DNA from: Chondrus crispus
Lineage: Eukaryota; Rhodophyta; Florideophyceae; Gigartinales; Gigartinaceae
DNA length: 64,000 nt
NCBI RefSeq assembly: GCF_000350225.1
Contig: NW_005179185.1
Coordinates: 1 to 64,000, forward strand
Direction: 5' to 3'
Below are positions 32,949 through 44,400 of the stretch, in pieces. The translations under genes and the position numbers were made by a program. Numbering within the stretch: the stretch's first letter is position 1; every line of letters starts with the position of its first letter. The notes beneath the pieces were generated by a model. The model made no database searches. It was not told the DNA's origin and worked only from the letters and a program-made list of their open reading frames with translations.

Positions 32949-33540
32949 AATGAGGATGGGAATAAGATGATGTGAGGGTGGATGGAGTGGCAGCGCATGA
33001 GTTCGAGCGATTATGGCATACTAGTACTATTTGGCGCGCTCATGTATGACAACTGTCTCCAAATTTCTCACATTTGTTTCTCACAGATTTTCTCTAACTG
33101 CGCACTTTTCGGCAATATTCCTCAAAGCTTCATTGCAGAATTCTGTATCTTTTTACACCTGTCATACGTATTGCAGAATTTTGAAAAATCATTGCAGAAT
33201 TCTGCTTGCGTAAACCCACTAATGTCACACACATTATTTCAGTGACAGTATTTGAACAAGAGATTTTTGCGTGCCTGGTGGACACGTGGACAAGGTTTTG
33301 GAATGTTTGACTTACTTTCAAAGTTTCGGTTGGATTTTGGGGTTTTTGACTTAGAGGTTCTAATTCATGCTCCATCTTAGTCAGGTTGGGGCTCTGGTGG
33401 TTAGTCGGTTGTTGTGCCTGTCTCTCCAACTCCCGTCGCTCCGAACCGGGACCTTTATAGAACTCTAGAAGGTAGCTACTCAACAGGTAAAATAGCCTAG
33501 ACTACACTAAAATCGAACGTTTGCATTAAAAACCCTACTA
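32949..33540. other. Non-coding; TIR-like motifs
   Basis: The palindromic word TTGCAGAATTCTG occurs at about 33132 and 33191, then GTAAACCCAC and TAATGTCACACACATTATTT at 33220-33240. The last is nearly the same as a block in the long-TIR element (46506-46530). No gene. Confidence 0.5.
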
Positions 33541-33594
33541 GAATGCCTCTTCTGGCCATGTTCTCACTCCTCCTCACGCCGCACCATGGTCCTC

Positions 33595-33860
33595 GTCGCC
33601 TGCAGGATTCCCTTCCGATCCTGCTGGCGCTGACCGGGTCGTCCTCGGGGACTCTTTTCGGTATAGAGTCCCCATTTCTTTACAAAGAGGACGGCCTCTC
33701 GGTCATGGTGAGCCCTGTAGTGACGTGTACTGTACTGTACATGTCACGTACAGTACGACCCTGTCCCGCTCAGCTCTTAATTACAGTCTAAAGTTTACTG
33801 TCAAGAGGCTGAGCGGGACCCTATCTTTACAGAGATACGTGAATTAACGTGTGTGACATT
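33595..33860. repeat. Hairpin cluster with UUCG/ACGG-type loops
   Basis: Successive hairpins are GCAGGAT/ATCCTGC, GGGGACTCT/AGAGTCCCC with loop TTTCGGTAT nested inside GTCCTC/GAGGAC, GTACTGTAC-type arms, and a long stem GTCCCGCTCAGC.../...GCTGAGCGGGAC (about 33763-33819). It is flanked by TAATGTCACACAC at 33220 and by GTGTGTGACATT at 33849 in opposite orientation, so it may be a small TIR element. It resembles the hairpin arrays at 35321 and 36775 in style, not in sequence. Confidence 0.6.
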
Positions 33861-34256
33861 TATTTTCCAGTCACATTAATTGATGTAAAATCACAAATAA
33901 TGCCACAAACATTAATTGTCGTGCACATTCCAATGTCACAAAAAGGCTTCACGTCAAAATCAAAGAAACTTTTTACCCAACCACTATTGATTGATGCTAC
34001 ACGTTCGAGCAGCATCAAAGACACTTTTATGCTTCTGCACAATAGACTGTAACTGCGGGGTGAGCTGAGTTACTTTCCAAAGTCCATTGGTATTTTTAGC
34101 CATGCTTGTGAGAATCATGGCCATGCGTGCGTGCTGCAGGCCGTGATCATCACGTTCGTGATTCACCTCACGAACACACTTTGCGGCGAGTTTAAAAAAA
34201 AGTTTTCCCCGGACAGACAAGCCACCCGGATTTGTCTTTCCACATACCTTTCCAGA

Positions 34257-36323
34257 TCATATCCATTTTGTAGGTTTCCCAGTGCGTCGTCCAAGCCTTT
34301 TGATCTTCTGGATCACAAAGCTATCACATGGCTGAATTAACTGCGTCGCGTTTGGAGGAAAGTGCCGAATCTCTGTGCGAATTCTACTTGCGGATGATAT
34401 CATGGCTTCCGTTTCGTTGTGTCCGCCGCAGTTATCGACGAACAAGATTCGACGTAGACCGTTCCCAAGAGGTTTGATTACGCGTTCCTCAGAGAGCCAC
34501 TGCGATAATACATGGGTGTCCATCCAACCCTTGGGTCCTGTGCGGTACGTGACGCCAGCTACGTCGTCCGGTGTACCACGTATGGGGTAGCTGCGTTTTT
34601 TGTTTGTGAACACCAGAAATGGCGGCTCAATACAGGCGTCACGCCCGCCACTAAGACGAACCATCATAGTGAAAGACTCTCCGCCGCCGACCACATCTGT
34701 GTAATTAACCTCACCGCTCCCAACAAAGCCCAGTGTTTTCCCGTTGTCAACGTTAATGATAAAGTGGGTCTCATCTGCATTACCCAGATCATCCTCGTCT
34801 ACCCTACCACACGTCAGCAGTCCACACAGCATCCCCAGATGAGCCGCGACCTCAACTTCGATATGAGCTTTCTTCTCCGGACTCAACAGGTGCTTCCCTT
34901 TCTGCGAGCGACTGACAATTCGAAAGCGTTCTTCGAAAGTTTGAATCCAACGTTGATCAATTTTCAGGTGTAAAGGGCACCTGTGAACGAGGATCTTGCA
35001 TGTTCCAGCTGTACGTTTCTGCGCAAACTGTTTTTGAATGTGTCGAGCGCGAGATGCCTTAGTGTTGTTTGGTTGAATTTTACGCCTACCTTTCGAAGAC
35101 GATCAAATTCTTCTCTCAGTTCGATATGCAAGGCCTCCACCCAGGTCTGGCCTCTGCGCCCTCGGCCAACTCTGGCTTTGAGACGAGATCGCTTCGTCCC
35201 AGCGCGAGTCACTCGAGTGATTGAAGTAGTCATACCTTGTGTAGCCATGCCCCCGTCTTGATTGGTATAGTCATCTCGGGCTGACTGTACCATAACCCCC
35301 TCTGGAGGACTTACTTTAGAATTAGATCACGATTGATTTAGTTACTGGAGAGCCCGACGCTCTACAGTACCACCGCGCGTGTCCACGTGTGCCCACGCAC
35401 ACGTGGACACGTGTACAAGGCGCGTACGAAGCGCACACACACACGTGTACTGTCAGCACCGATGCTGACACCGTACAGTGCAGGCCGACCTGCACTACAG
35501 TAGACCACTACACTACCTCGGTACCGTAGTGTTATTATAGAGGTTTGTATATTAAACATGAGCGGACCGACGGCGGAGCGGAGAGGACAAGCACGGGCTT
35601 GTCCAGAACCTACCACCTAGGTTCCGCCGGCTTATTTTAGACTACGCGAGCGACGTTGGCGTCAGCCTAGTACGGAGCCCCGCGGGGTAGTGGTCGCGCG
35701 CGGCGAGCCGGATCTGCCTCCGTCCGTCGGTACTGGACCGTTACCTGGTACCGCGCCCCGGCGTCGAGGCGTCGATCCGCTCATAAGCACGTGCGACCAC
35801 CTCCGATCCCGCTCTACGACGCTACCCGGGCTCGCCCCGTTCCGATAGCTGGTGGTGCTTCCTTTCCCTGTCTTCCGTCGATCCGGAGTCTCCGTCGAGC
35901 TGTGAGCAAACACTCTTCTCCGTGAGGGTGTTTATGCTACACTAACCACAAAAGTTTAGCGGGTGTCAAGTTGGCAGTTACTGTGCGTCGGAAGTGCCTT
36001 GAAAACTCGACCACAGTTCTAGACGCTATGCGCTTGTTTCCATTCTCTGAGACATGGGTTTTCATCCAGTAAACGATAGCACCACGTGTTGCGATGGGAA
36101 GAACTTTTTGAAGGCGGTGCTTCGAGGAGGGAGGCACGTTATCCGAAGAGCCAGCAATGTCAGGCGACGAAATTGTATGTGCCGGGTCTAAGTGGGGTTG
36201 TCCCATTTCAGGGCAACTCAAATCAATGTGCTCCTTGGCTTCTACGGTCTGGCGCTGCTGACGTAGTTGCGCTGCACGTTCAAGGGAAGCCACAATAGGG
36301 AACCCTGATACCATTACCCACAC
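34257..36323 (-). pseudogene. pogo/Tigger-like transposase (DDE_1), interrupted
   Basis: C-terminal part (34257 up to about 34970) has the DDE_1 core: FEERFRIVSRSQKGKHLLSP, GNADETHFIINVDNGKT (first Asp), RILFVDNCGGHNETEAM (second Asp) and PPNATQLIQPCDSFVIQKIK (third Asp). A preceding segment at 34964-35293 (QTWVEALHIELREEFDRLRK) is in another frame. A likely N-terminal segment at 35940-36323 (KVLPIATRGAIVYWMKTHVS, ending NLTPAKLLWL) lies beyond the 622-bp hairpin-rich repeat at 35321-35942. The repeat therefore sits inside the gene as an insertion or as an intron. GGGGTGACGTT lies just upstream at 36333. Joining of the segments is inference. Confidence 0.7.
35321..35942 (-). repeat. Hairpin-rich structured repeat, left copy
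   Basis: About 622 bp, in minus sense starting GTGTAGCATAAACACCC and ending GTGATCTAAT. It is homologous along its length to 36775-37399 in opposite orientation, with conserved blocks CCCGGGTAGCGT, GTAGAGCGGGATCGG, ACGCCTCGACGCC, CCTAGGTGGTAGGT, GTCGGTCCGCTC and TAATATACAA. The 3' half is an array of hairpins, e.g. GTGCAGG-TCGG-CCTGCAC, TGTCAGCA-TCGG-TGCTGACA, GTGTCCACGTGTGC-GTGG-GCACACGTGGACAC and CTGTAGAGC-GTCGG-GCTCTCCAG. Stems differ from the other copy but still pair. No protein is encoded. Nature unknown: structured RNA gene, structured intron or small mobile element. Confidence 0.85.
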
Positions 36324-36774
36324 TTTGTGGGGTGACGTTGAGAAGAAAGGGGGTAGAGGTGGATACGGAGAGCAGAGAGGCTATTGTGGCTGGTTTTATG
36401 CGGGAAGGAGTGGAGCTGTGCAAATAGAATACAGGTAACATGCAAAATCATTCCCCGTTATCATCGCGGCGGACGTGACGGCGGCAGGTCGGCTGATCGG
36501 CCGCTCTGAGAGATGAAATACGTGTACATGTGTGGCCTATTTCATTTTCCAGCGAAGTCTTGTGACATTACAGAGTTTACGAGGCTCAATTCTGAGACAA
36601 AATCTCGTTACAAATCTACCAGAAAATTAGAGCGCATTTGGCAGAGAACTTTTCACTACATTTAAGTACGAACTTTTAATTGTGATATAAATATGAGAAC
36701 TAGTTGGGAGCCTCCGTTACTTTACGAGTACGAGAGCGACGGTGCTATGATCCCACACACTCAATGCATGACGT
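35943..36774. other. Spacer between the structured repeats
   Basis: It holds the probable N-terminal part of the pogo-like gene (minus, 36323-35940) and about 450 bp of its upstream region, including GGGGTGACGTT. The 36480-36770 portion is AT-rich with no recognisable gene. Confidence 0.5.
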
Positions 36775-37399
36775 GTGTAGCATAAACACCCCTAAACGGA
36801 TAGGGGTGTATGCTTAGTACTGGAAGACCCGTACGTACGAGAAGACGGGGGAAGTCGGACCATCTAACGAAACCGGAGCACGGGCCCGGGTAGCGTGGTA
36901 GAGCGGGATCGGGGGAGGACGCCCACCTGCGGGGGCCGATCTACGCCTCGACGCCCCGGAGCAGCGCTGGGTTACGTTCCAGCGCTGACGGGCGGAGGTG
37001 GATCTAGGCTCGCTCGCGTGCTCGCGCGTCCTCTACCCGCGCTCGGTCTCGGCTTAAGGTAGCTAACGGAAGCTTCCTTAGGATAAGCTGGCAGTCAGAC
37101 CTAGGCGGTAGGTCGTGGGCAAGTCCCTCGTTGTCCACCTTCGCTGTCGTCGGTCCGCTCCCGTATTTAATATACAAGTAAATCCTCTCATACTACAGTA
37201 CAGTACGGACTGTACTGTAGAGCTACTATAGTCAGCGCGGTTCGGCCCGCGCTGAGGTACTGTCGGCCTTCGGGGCTGACAGCACACGTGTCCTACACGT
37301 ATGGTACACGTGGGATACACGTGTGGGGGCGCGCAGTAGCACACGTGTGTGCTGGCGCTCGTACTGTAGAGATCGGCTCTACAGTATCTGATCTAATCT
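36775..37399 (+). repeat. Hairpin-rich structured repeat, right copy
   Basis: About 625 bp, plus sense, starting GTGTAGCATAAACACCCC and ending CTGATCTAAT. The 5' terminal hairpin is AACACCCCT...AGGGGTGT. A mid hairpin AGCGCTGG-GTTACGT-TCCAGCGCT corresponds to CGGTAC...GTACCG in the left copy with the same TWACG loop. The 3' array has CTACAGTACAGT-ACGG-ACTGTACTGTAG, TCAGCGCGG-TTCGGC-CCGCGCTGA, CTGTCGGCC-TTCG-GGGCTGACAG and ACTGTAGAG-ATCGG-CTCTACAGT. They occur in the same order as in the left copy, with different stem sequences. This is the signature of selection on structure. Confidence 0.85.
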
Positions 37400-37461
37400 G
37401 AATCCGGAATCTGAATCCCGTTAGGGGTTATGCCACAACGTGTTTCCCAAACAATCCCCTC

Positions 37462-38595
37462 GTGCTCAGTCCTCATCCCCAATTGCAAGGCCAACATGAG
37501 ACAAACCGATTTTACAATCAGGAGACGGTTGCGCGATACCGATCGCAGCGCCGACGTGCCTTGATCCTACATGCTATGAAGGCGCCGTCATGGTATACCC
37601 TCCGAAGTCTCGCTAGAGATCAAATAACTCGCAGAGATATCCATAAGATTCGTATTCGGTCGATCGGTATATCTAACAACACCTTTAATATTAACGTCTA
37701 ATCAGATGAGTAGGCCCTTCGCGATTTCCGTTTTCAGGTCAAGGATATCGCTAAGATATCTGCAATCATGGGATGGGACACGGGGAAGACGCAACGCAAT
37801 GGCTTTCGGTGCGCCCCTTTGACGGCGTGCTGTATTGCGTCGCGTAAACTCGCTTCCCCGTGTAGGTGGAAGGATGTCGAACATCTCTTCGGCATGCACG
37901 CCTCCGCCATAAGCGAGGTATTTTTGGAGGTGATTGAGTGTTTCGTGCAGGCAAAGGGCTATCTAGTAACGGATCTACGGGAAGGTCTTCTAACCGCAAG
38001 GGCGGAGCTCTATGCGGACAGCGTGAAGATGACTGGCGCGCCTCTTGATAGCTGTGTTGGTTTTATAGACTGTACAAAAATAGAAATGAGAAGACCAGGG
38101 GGACATGGAAGCCATCAAAGGAGTTGTTACTCCGGACACAAGAGGGTACATTGATTTATCTATCAGACTATCACTACGCCAGATGGTCTGATATTCTCGT
38201 TGTATGGGGCGGAGGTCGGAAGTAGGCATGACGTTACCCTACTAAGAGAAAGTGGAATTGAAGAGCATCTTGAAAATTATCTGCTCATCAACGAAAGGCA
38301 GTTTTATTTGTATGGAGATGCTGCCTACATGCTGCGTCCATGGATGCAGGTAGCATTTCCTGTCCCACGTGCTACAGGTGAGGGGGAATTATACGACACA
38401 AGTATGAGGGCAGTTCGTGTTTCGGTTGAGTGGAACTATAAGGATCTAAAACAACTGTGGTCGTTAAACGATTTAGCCCGCACGTTGAAAGTGCGACAGG
38501 CGCCCATTGCGCTCATTTACATGGCTTCGGCCTTGCTTCTTAACTTTAAGACATGTTTAGAAGCTGGCGTACAGGTGCAGGCACACTTTAATTGA
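37462..38595 (+). pseudogene. PIF/Harbinger transposase B (DDE_4)
   Basis: One frame throughout with no frameshift but three in-frame stops: TAA at 37699, TAG at 37711 and TGA at 38152. Domains: N-terminal LRDFRFQVKDIAKISAIMGW, the GKT..N..RC..LTA region, CRWKDVEHLFGMHASAISEV, then DSCVGFIDCTKIEMRRPG (first Asp), YSGHKRVH, EVGSRHDVTLL, YLYGDAAYMLRPWMQVAF (second Asp) and VSVEWNYKDLKQLWSL (Glu). The core is well preserved, more like a recently inactivated copy. Its Myb-like partner is about 1.67 kb downstream on the other strand. Confidence 0.85.
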
Positions 38596-40260
38596 CCGCC
38601 GCCGACGCTATCCCAGTACGAAAATGCAGAGTAAATTTCGCTGCGCCGGCAAGCCGCGCTTCGCCTCTCACTGGCGAAGCGCCGCTTGTCCGCTCCAGTT
38701 TCCCAGAGGCTAGTACAACCCGTTCTGTACTGCCCCCGTCTCCATTCAAGCAACACTCGCCTGGCGAAAATCAGCCAAGCCGTACGTCGCAGTGGCGTTG
38801 GGTTTTCGAGAGGCCTCCAGCAAGGAAAGCTAGATTAACAACCGGTCGTTTGTACGCCTCCACTGCCGCTACGCACCTTCCAAGTCCTGCTCAGCCCGCG
38901 ACCGGCGTCGCTGGCGCCCCGCCGCCCATTCCTGCGCCCGCTCACTACGCACCGACCGCCGTGGCCACACTCGTCGCCGGCGCGCTTCGCCCAACCTTCC
39001 CGCCACCGCTCCCCCCACACACAGCGGACACGCTGTCCACGCTCTTCGCGAGCGCGCGCCACCCCGCGACCCGTCCCGCGCCCCAGCGCAAGTCGCACAA
39101 AACAGCACCCGACTCTTGAGACCCCGCACCCACACGGAAGCGGCTCAAGCCCACTCCCAAACAGCCAGACCACCCCTTCCCTCTCCTCTCCTGCCTCCCA
39201 CGACATGATAGCCACGATGCGCGAGACATCGGACACGCCGCTGCGTATGCCGCGCAACACAAACTTACGGCTGTCGTACTCGAAGAACGGGCGTCTTCTG
39301 CCGGGCACGAAGACGAACATATCGCCGACAGGCGTGCCTCGTACCCTGCACCTGTCGCTATCGCTGCACGACGGGCCGCGTGCGCACGCCTACCCGCGCG
39401 GGCCATTCTGGCGGCGGCGCGGCGGGCCACTGCGGCCGTTCCTGCTGCTGTTTGTGCACGGTTGCGCACGACATCACGCGGGCGCACCGCTTCCTGGCGC
39501 GCTTACGCCTCAACCTGCGCGCGCCGGGCGCGCTCGACGCCGGCGTGCTCGCAGACGGCGGCGTAGACGTGATCAAGGCTGTGGTCGTGCAGACGCGCGC
39601 GGACGAGACTAGGCTCGAGTTACTCGTTCCCTTGGCCGGGTCAAGCAAGGGGTGGCGGCGCGCAGCGCGGCGGTTATATAGACGGGCCCAGCTATAGACG
39701 GGCGACTTTTTGATGCATTTTTGCATAGAGAGAGAGTGAACGGACGGGGCCGTGGGGCGACCCACGTATTGTAGTTATCTAGGCAGTGGTGTTTAGCATG
39801 AAGTGTTTGGTTTGTAGATAGAGATTGGGCGCAATTAAAGCGTGGAGCAGGTGCTTGGCGAGCGAGAGATGGGCGGGCGACAGATGGGCGAGCGGGAAAT
39901 GGCCAGGCGAGAGATAAGTTGAGCGAGAGAGAGATCGGCAAGGCGTGTGCAGTGGCGCATGGAAAGTAGCACTCTCTGCATCGGGCGCGAGCACGTGGTG
40001 GCCTCTCGCTGCCGCTGTCGCACGGGCCCTTTCACGCGCCCATCTTCCTCTTTCGTGTCAGTCCTAAAGTGGTTGTTTTAAGAAGGGGGCAGACAAGCTA
40101 GCAGCACAGGTGTACGCGTTGAAGAAAGTGCGGATGAAGGATAAGAATTGAGAACATAAATCTACCGCGTGCGCGAATGGTGTGAATAGCACTGGTAACA
40201 CAAGCCAGCCCATGAATGGGGAAACAAAGAAACGTCTTCGGCGAGAGGCGCAACAACGAA
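38596..40260. other. GC-rich segment between Harbinger B genes
   Basis: In Harbinger A this interval is only 170 bp, so about 1.5 kb has been gained here. It is GC-rich with several overlapping long frames on both strands, typical of high GC. The best-looking piece is a plus frame at about 39455-39697 (VDVIKAVVVQTRADETRLEL), unassigned. AGCGGGAAATGG/GGGCGAGAG-type direct repeats lie at 39855-39935. It could be a captured host fragment or another insertion. Confidence 0.4.
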
Positions 40261-41216
40261 TTACGCAAGCTTCTTGGCAAGAGCTGCCAACGCATCAATC
40301 ATCTTCGCCCTCTCTACCATCGCTTGCTTGCGCTCCTCAATTTCTACAGCCGCCTTCTTCTCCTCAAGGGATAATTTCCTACGCTTCGAAGTCTGCGTCG
40401 CGTCGAAGCGCCTATCTTCATCTTCTAGATGTTTCTTTTCCAGCTCATAGTGTTTCTCATCAAGCTCGAGGCGCCGATTTTCATGCTGTTGACCAACAGC
40501 CATATCACGTGCCAGAGCTTCAGACACCTCATCATCAGATTCATAATGAATTCGGCGTCTGGTCTTTGATCCCGTCGTTGACGGACTTGTGGTACGGGAG
40601 ACACTGTCGCCGTCTACATCCACCGCTTCAATCCGGCTACGCCTTCCCTGTCCGAGACTGAGAGCCCTGTTGCGAAACTCAGCTCCTGCTGTGTTCAGCC
40701 TCTTTTCCTTCTCCACACGATCCTCTTTTTCCGCGTTCTCTTGCTCCATGTGGTCATCTATCTCTAGTATGAGATCGTCCAAAACGGTCTCCCGTTCCCC
40801 ATATACTTCCACGATCCCTGGTGCTCCCGCCGTGCGCTTCACCTCCTTCGGACACTTGACCACAACTGTTTTGAACCTGTCCTCAAGGCTCTTCTGGACG
40901 GGGGCTCCTTCCCACCAACAACAATCCTTGGGGCCGTTCGTAGAAAGGTTGCATGAGCCTCTTCGAAAAGGGCACCTTTACGGCCCCAAGGAGCAGTATG
41001 CGCTCCCGCGCAAGAAACGACCTTCAAGAGGTGCACGTCTGCAGCTTCAGTGAATCTGAAACGCCTAGCGCGTGGTTGTACTTGAGCGGATTGAAAAGGC
41101 TTTGATGATGGACAGGGGTAGGAACCGGAAGGGTTTGGCAGGATGAGAGGAGAAGCGGAAGGTGCGTTTGAGTCTACATATGATGCGGGGGAGGACGAAG
41201 GGATAGCGGCTGTCAT
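40261..41216 (-). pseudogene. Myb/SANT-like partner protein of Harbinger B
   Basis: From the ATG at 41216 (MTAAIPSSSPASYVDSN) a trihelix domain follows: RRFRFTEAADVHLLKVVSCA, GRKGALFEEAHATFLRTA, then in a different frame APVQKSLEDRFKTVVVKCPK. A charged coiled coil continues (EENAEKEDRVEKEKRL-like) to SLEEKKAAVEIEERKQAMVE and the end at 40261. One frameshift lies at about 40900-40930. It has the same role as the protein at 32187-32948 but is clearly diverged from it. Confidence 0.75.
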
Positions 41217-41417
41217 TGAGGGGGGGAGCCGGCACTGGAGGCTGCTGTGATGGAAGCAGTGATGCCATGGTCTGATGGGATTTTTTGTCAGGGCTGACGA
41301 TTGGGGCGGGATGTCGGGGGTGTGTGGGGGACGGGGACGTAGTGCATGTGGGAAGGTAGAGAAGATGCGAGAGGAGGAAGGAGGAATTCCATATGTCAGC
41401 GCCGAAGTCATTGAAAA

Positions 41418-44400
41418 TGTGTGAACAAGAGACCGATGACTCCTCGTTTACTCGTCGTCGCTCGTTGGTTATAAGTCTGTTCCTTGAGGGACAGACTGTC
41501 CTGTGCGTTCTGAAACTACAAAATGACTATTGGCGAATGTGATTGTGCGGTCTGACAGTCCCCGGGTTCACCAATAGGGGGTTTGGGTCGACGAGGCTGC
41601 GTTTGTTGAGGAGGTTGTGTGTGTTTTGGGGTCCGAGGGGTTTTGAGAAGTAGTCAGCTATGTTTTTCTCGGATTGCGTGTTGAATCTTGACTGTTCCTC
41701 TTTGTATGTGATTCTGCATGAGGTGGTGCTTTTACAGGCCGCTGTGATAAATGCGTGCTGTCTGAGGTGTGCCATATATATTGGGCATGAGGAGTCCTGC
41801 TTTGCATGGATGTTTGAGAGTCCCGTCAAAGCGGGGGTGTTGTTTGATATACACCGGTTTTGTCTGGGGGAATTTTTCGTAGAGGTATGCTGAGCTATGT
41901 CCATGTGATAGAGGGACCAGTTTTGTGAATCGACGATGGCGAGCAGTATGTGTACTGTGGTATTGTCCGTCGTATAGGTTGTTGATTGCTCTGGATCGTA
42001 GTGCGTTCCTGGGGTCATGCGGTCGCCTCTGACTGCGCATCGCGCTTTGCGTTCGGTGACGACGACGGTGTCGTCTCGAATGCATCGAAACGTCGTTGTG
42101 AGGCGTATCAATTTTGTATGGGTGGGGAGCTGCGTGTCTGACGGCGGGGTCGTGTGCTTTTGTGTAAGGATGGAAGTCTTGCGTGCGAGTGATGTGGTAC
42201 TTGTGAGCGTGCGTGTCTTGCACTGTGATCGATTGGGGGCTGTCGGAGTACACATATCGTACTGTGCGGCTGCGTGTGTCAAGTTTCTTTTCGGTACCGT
42301 AGATGGGGATCGTGCCGAGTTGTCCGAAGATTAAAAGTTGTTTGGGTTGCGCTTGTCGTCTGTGCAACAGGGGGTGGGGAGCTTGGCCGGTTGCGCGGTG
42401 GGAGATGATGATATATTTGTACGCTGCGTCGCGTACTGCGTCTTCCCAGTACGCGTCAGGGAGGTTGGCGTGATGGAGGTTGGCTCTGGCGGCGTTCATG
42501 AGAGTTTGATTAATTCTCTCTACGATAGAATTTTCCTGGGTGTTATTCTCGTACTTGATGCTTAATGAGGCATATGTCTGCAATGCGTGGTTGGACTTGA
42601 ATTCGCGTGCGTTATCGGTGCGGTAGAAACTCGGGAGACGGTTGCGTTGTTTCTTTAGGGCGAAAAATTGTGGCATGATGGTGCTGACTTCGCTTCTCGT
42701 TCTCAGAAAATAAAGCATGACGTGCCGGGATGCCGCGTCAATGTACGTGAGGAAGTGGTGATTGCCGTGGTTGGATCGAGGGTGGATGGGGCCGCATGTA
42801 TCGGAGCTCTGGTATTCACCTGTACTGTAGTGATGCTGAGTAGGGGTATGGCGTGCCAGTCGCTGCTTCGCGTGCGCGCATGCGGAGCACGACAGCGGGC
42901 TGTGTGTTGAGGCGAGGGATGCTGGAAGGCTGTGTATCGTTCTCGATGTGGCGATAGTTTGGATTGTACGTAGGGGGCGTGGATCAGTCGCAGGTGCCAG
43001 TGGCGTAAGATTTGGTCAGTGGCCTTACAGGGGATCGGTGGGATGTGTGGAGCTGGCGTTGAGCGTATGGGTAAAGGTGTATTTGATATCCGTTGTGTGT
43101 TGATGGGGGGTAATGCTCGACTTGTGATGAGGGGTGGGTTGGCTGGGGTTGGTTGGCTGGGGGTTGGCTGTGGCGCGTGTGGTTTCGGATTGCGTCGCGG
43201 TGCGGGGATCGTGCGCGCTCCTCTGGCTTGGAGGTTGCTTGTGATGTCTGGGGAAACGACGGCTGAAACCTTGAGCGTGTGTCCCTTATTCGTCTTGATC
43301 GTCGTCTGCCCGGCGTGAGTGAATTGCACCATCTGGTTGGTGGCGGTTTTTGTTTGGGGGCGGATCGGCCTTGGTTGGTGTATAGCAGAGAGGTTTTTGA
43401 TATGGGACGGGTGAGCGCCGGAATCGAGGATGTACGTAGAGTTGTCGTGGAAGGGGGCTTGGCTTGTCGTGTCGTCCATGGCCGTTCCGGTGTTGCTGCT
43501 GTAGTCAAAGTGACCGTGAGCGGCACGTGCCGTGTGGTATGGCTTTGACCGGGGCGGCTGTCATGTACTGTGACGGGGGTGTGCTGCGTGGTTGCATTCG
43601 AGGTCCGTGTGTCTGGGTCGGGAGACGCCGAGGGACATGCAGAAGCGGCATGGATGTTTTGGGACGGGGAGGTTACAGCGTGGGGTGTGGTTGTACTTTG
43701 AATTTGAGCCTCCTGCGTCGCCGTGCATGTGAGACGGTTGAAATCGCGTCGGTTGCCTGTACATGGTCAAACGGTTGAACTTGTGTACGAAGTCTTTGTG
43801 TCCTTCGGATCTAGAGCTATGAGATGGATTCCTATGGTGGCAGTGGACGGGTTGAATCGCAGCCCGTCGATGAGGAATTCGACAGTCGTTTTGGGGTTTG
43901 AGATCTCTGGAAACCGTGCTGCAATCATTCTCGTCCGGATTTGTTCGTGGGCAGAGATGTACTGCTCCAGGGTCATATCAGGGAGATAATGCGCTTGTTC
44001 AGCGAGCTGCTTCAGATATTTGTGGTCTGAGGCGGTGGTCGTGTCCAGGTGGGACGTGACAGCCTGGATCAGTTCGTAGGGAGTTGGGTCGCTGGTGGGG
44101 TGAGGATTAGGTTGGCCATCTGGGGGGGAATTGATGTGATTAACTTGCCGAGTAGGTACTTTTTGTTTTTTTGGAATGTGGCAAGATCCGTGTCATCTTG
44201 TGGGGGGTTGGGGTTGCTTGTTATGTGTTGGATGGCGTTGATAGTGTGTGCTGCTGCTCGTGTAGCGACGATCCATGGTCTGTAGTTCATGGGATCTAGG
44301 CGTGGAATGTCAGGTCGTTTGTCCATGTTGAATATGTCTTGGTTTGTGTTGATGTCTTGTCTTTTTGCTGTGGCGTTTGTCGTTTGGTGTGTTGTGCGAT

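Noticed and set aside
36880-36920. tRNA-like D-arm (GGGTAGCGTGGTAGAGCGGG)
   Set aside because: No T-arm (GGTTCGANTCC) or acceptor stem at the right spacing; the block belongs to the larger structured repeat.
36775-37399. Group II intron, suggested by the GTGTAG start and ~620-nt size
   Set aside because: No domain V-like hairpin with a GAAA loop near the 3' end and no reverse transcriptase; hairpin loops are TCGG/TTCG types instead.
39358-39765. Minus-strand 135-codon frame in the GC-rich Harbinger B spacer
   Set aside because: Several overlapping frames on both strands are equally open; no domain supports any of them.
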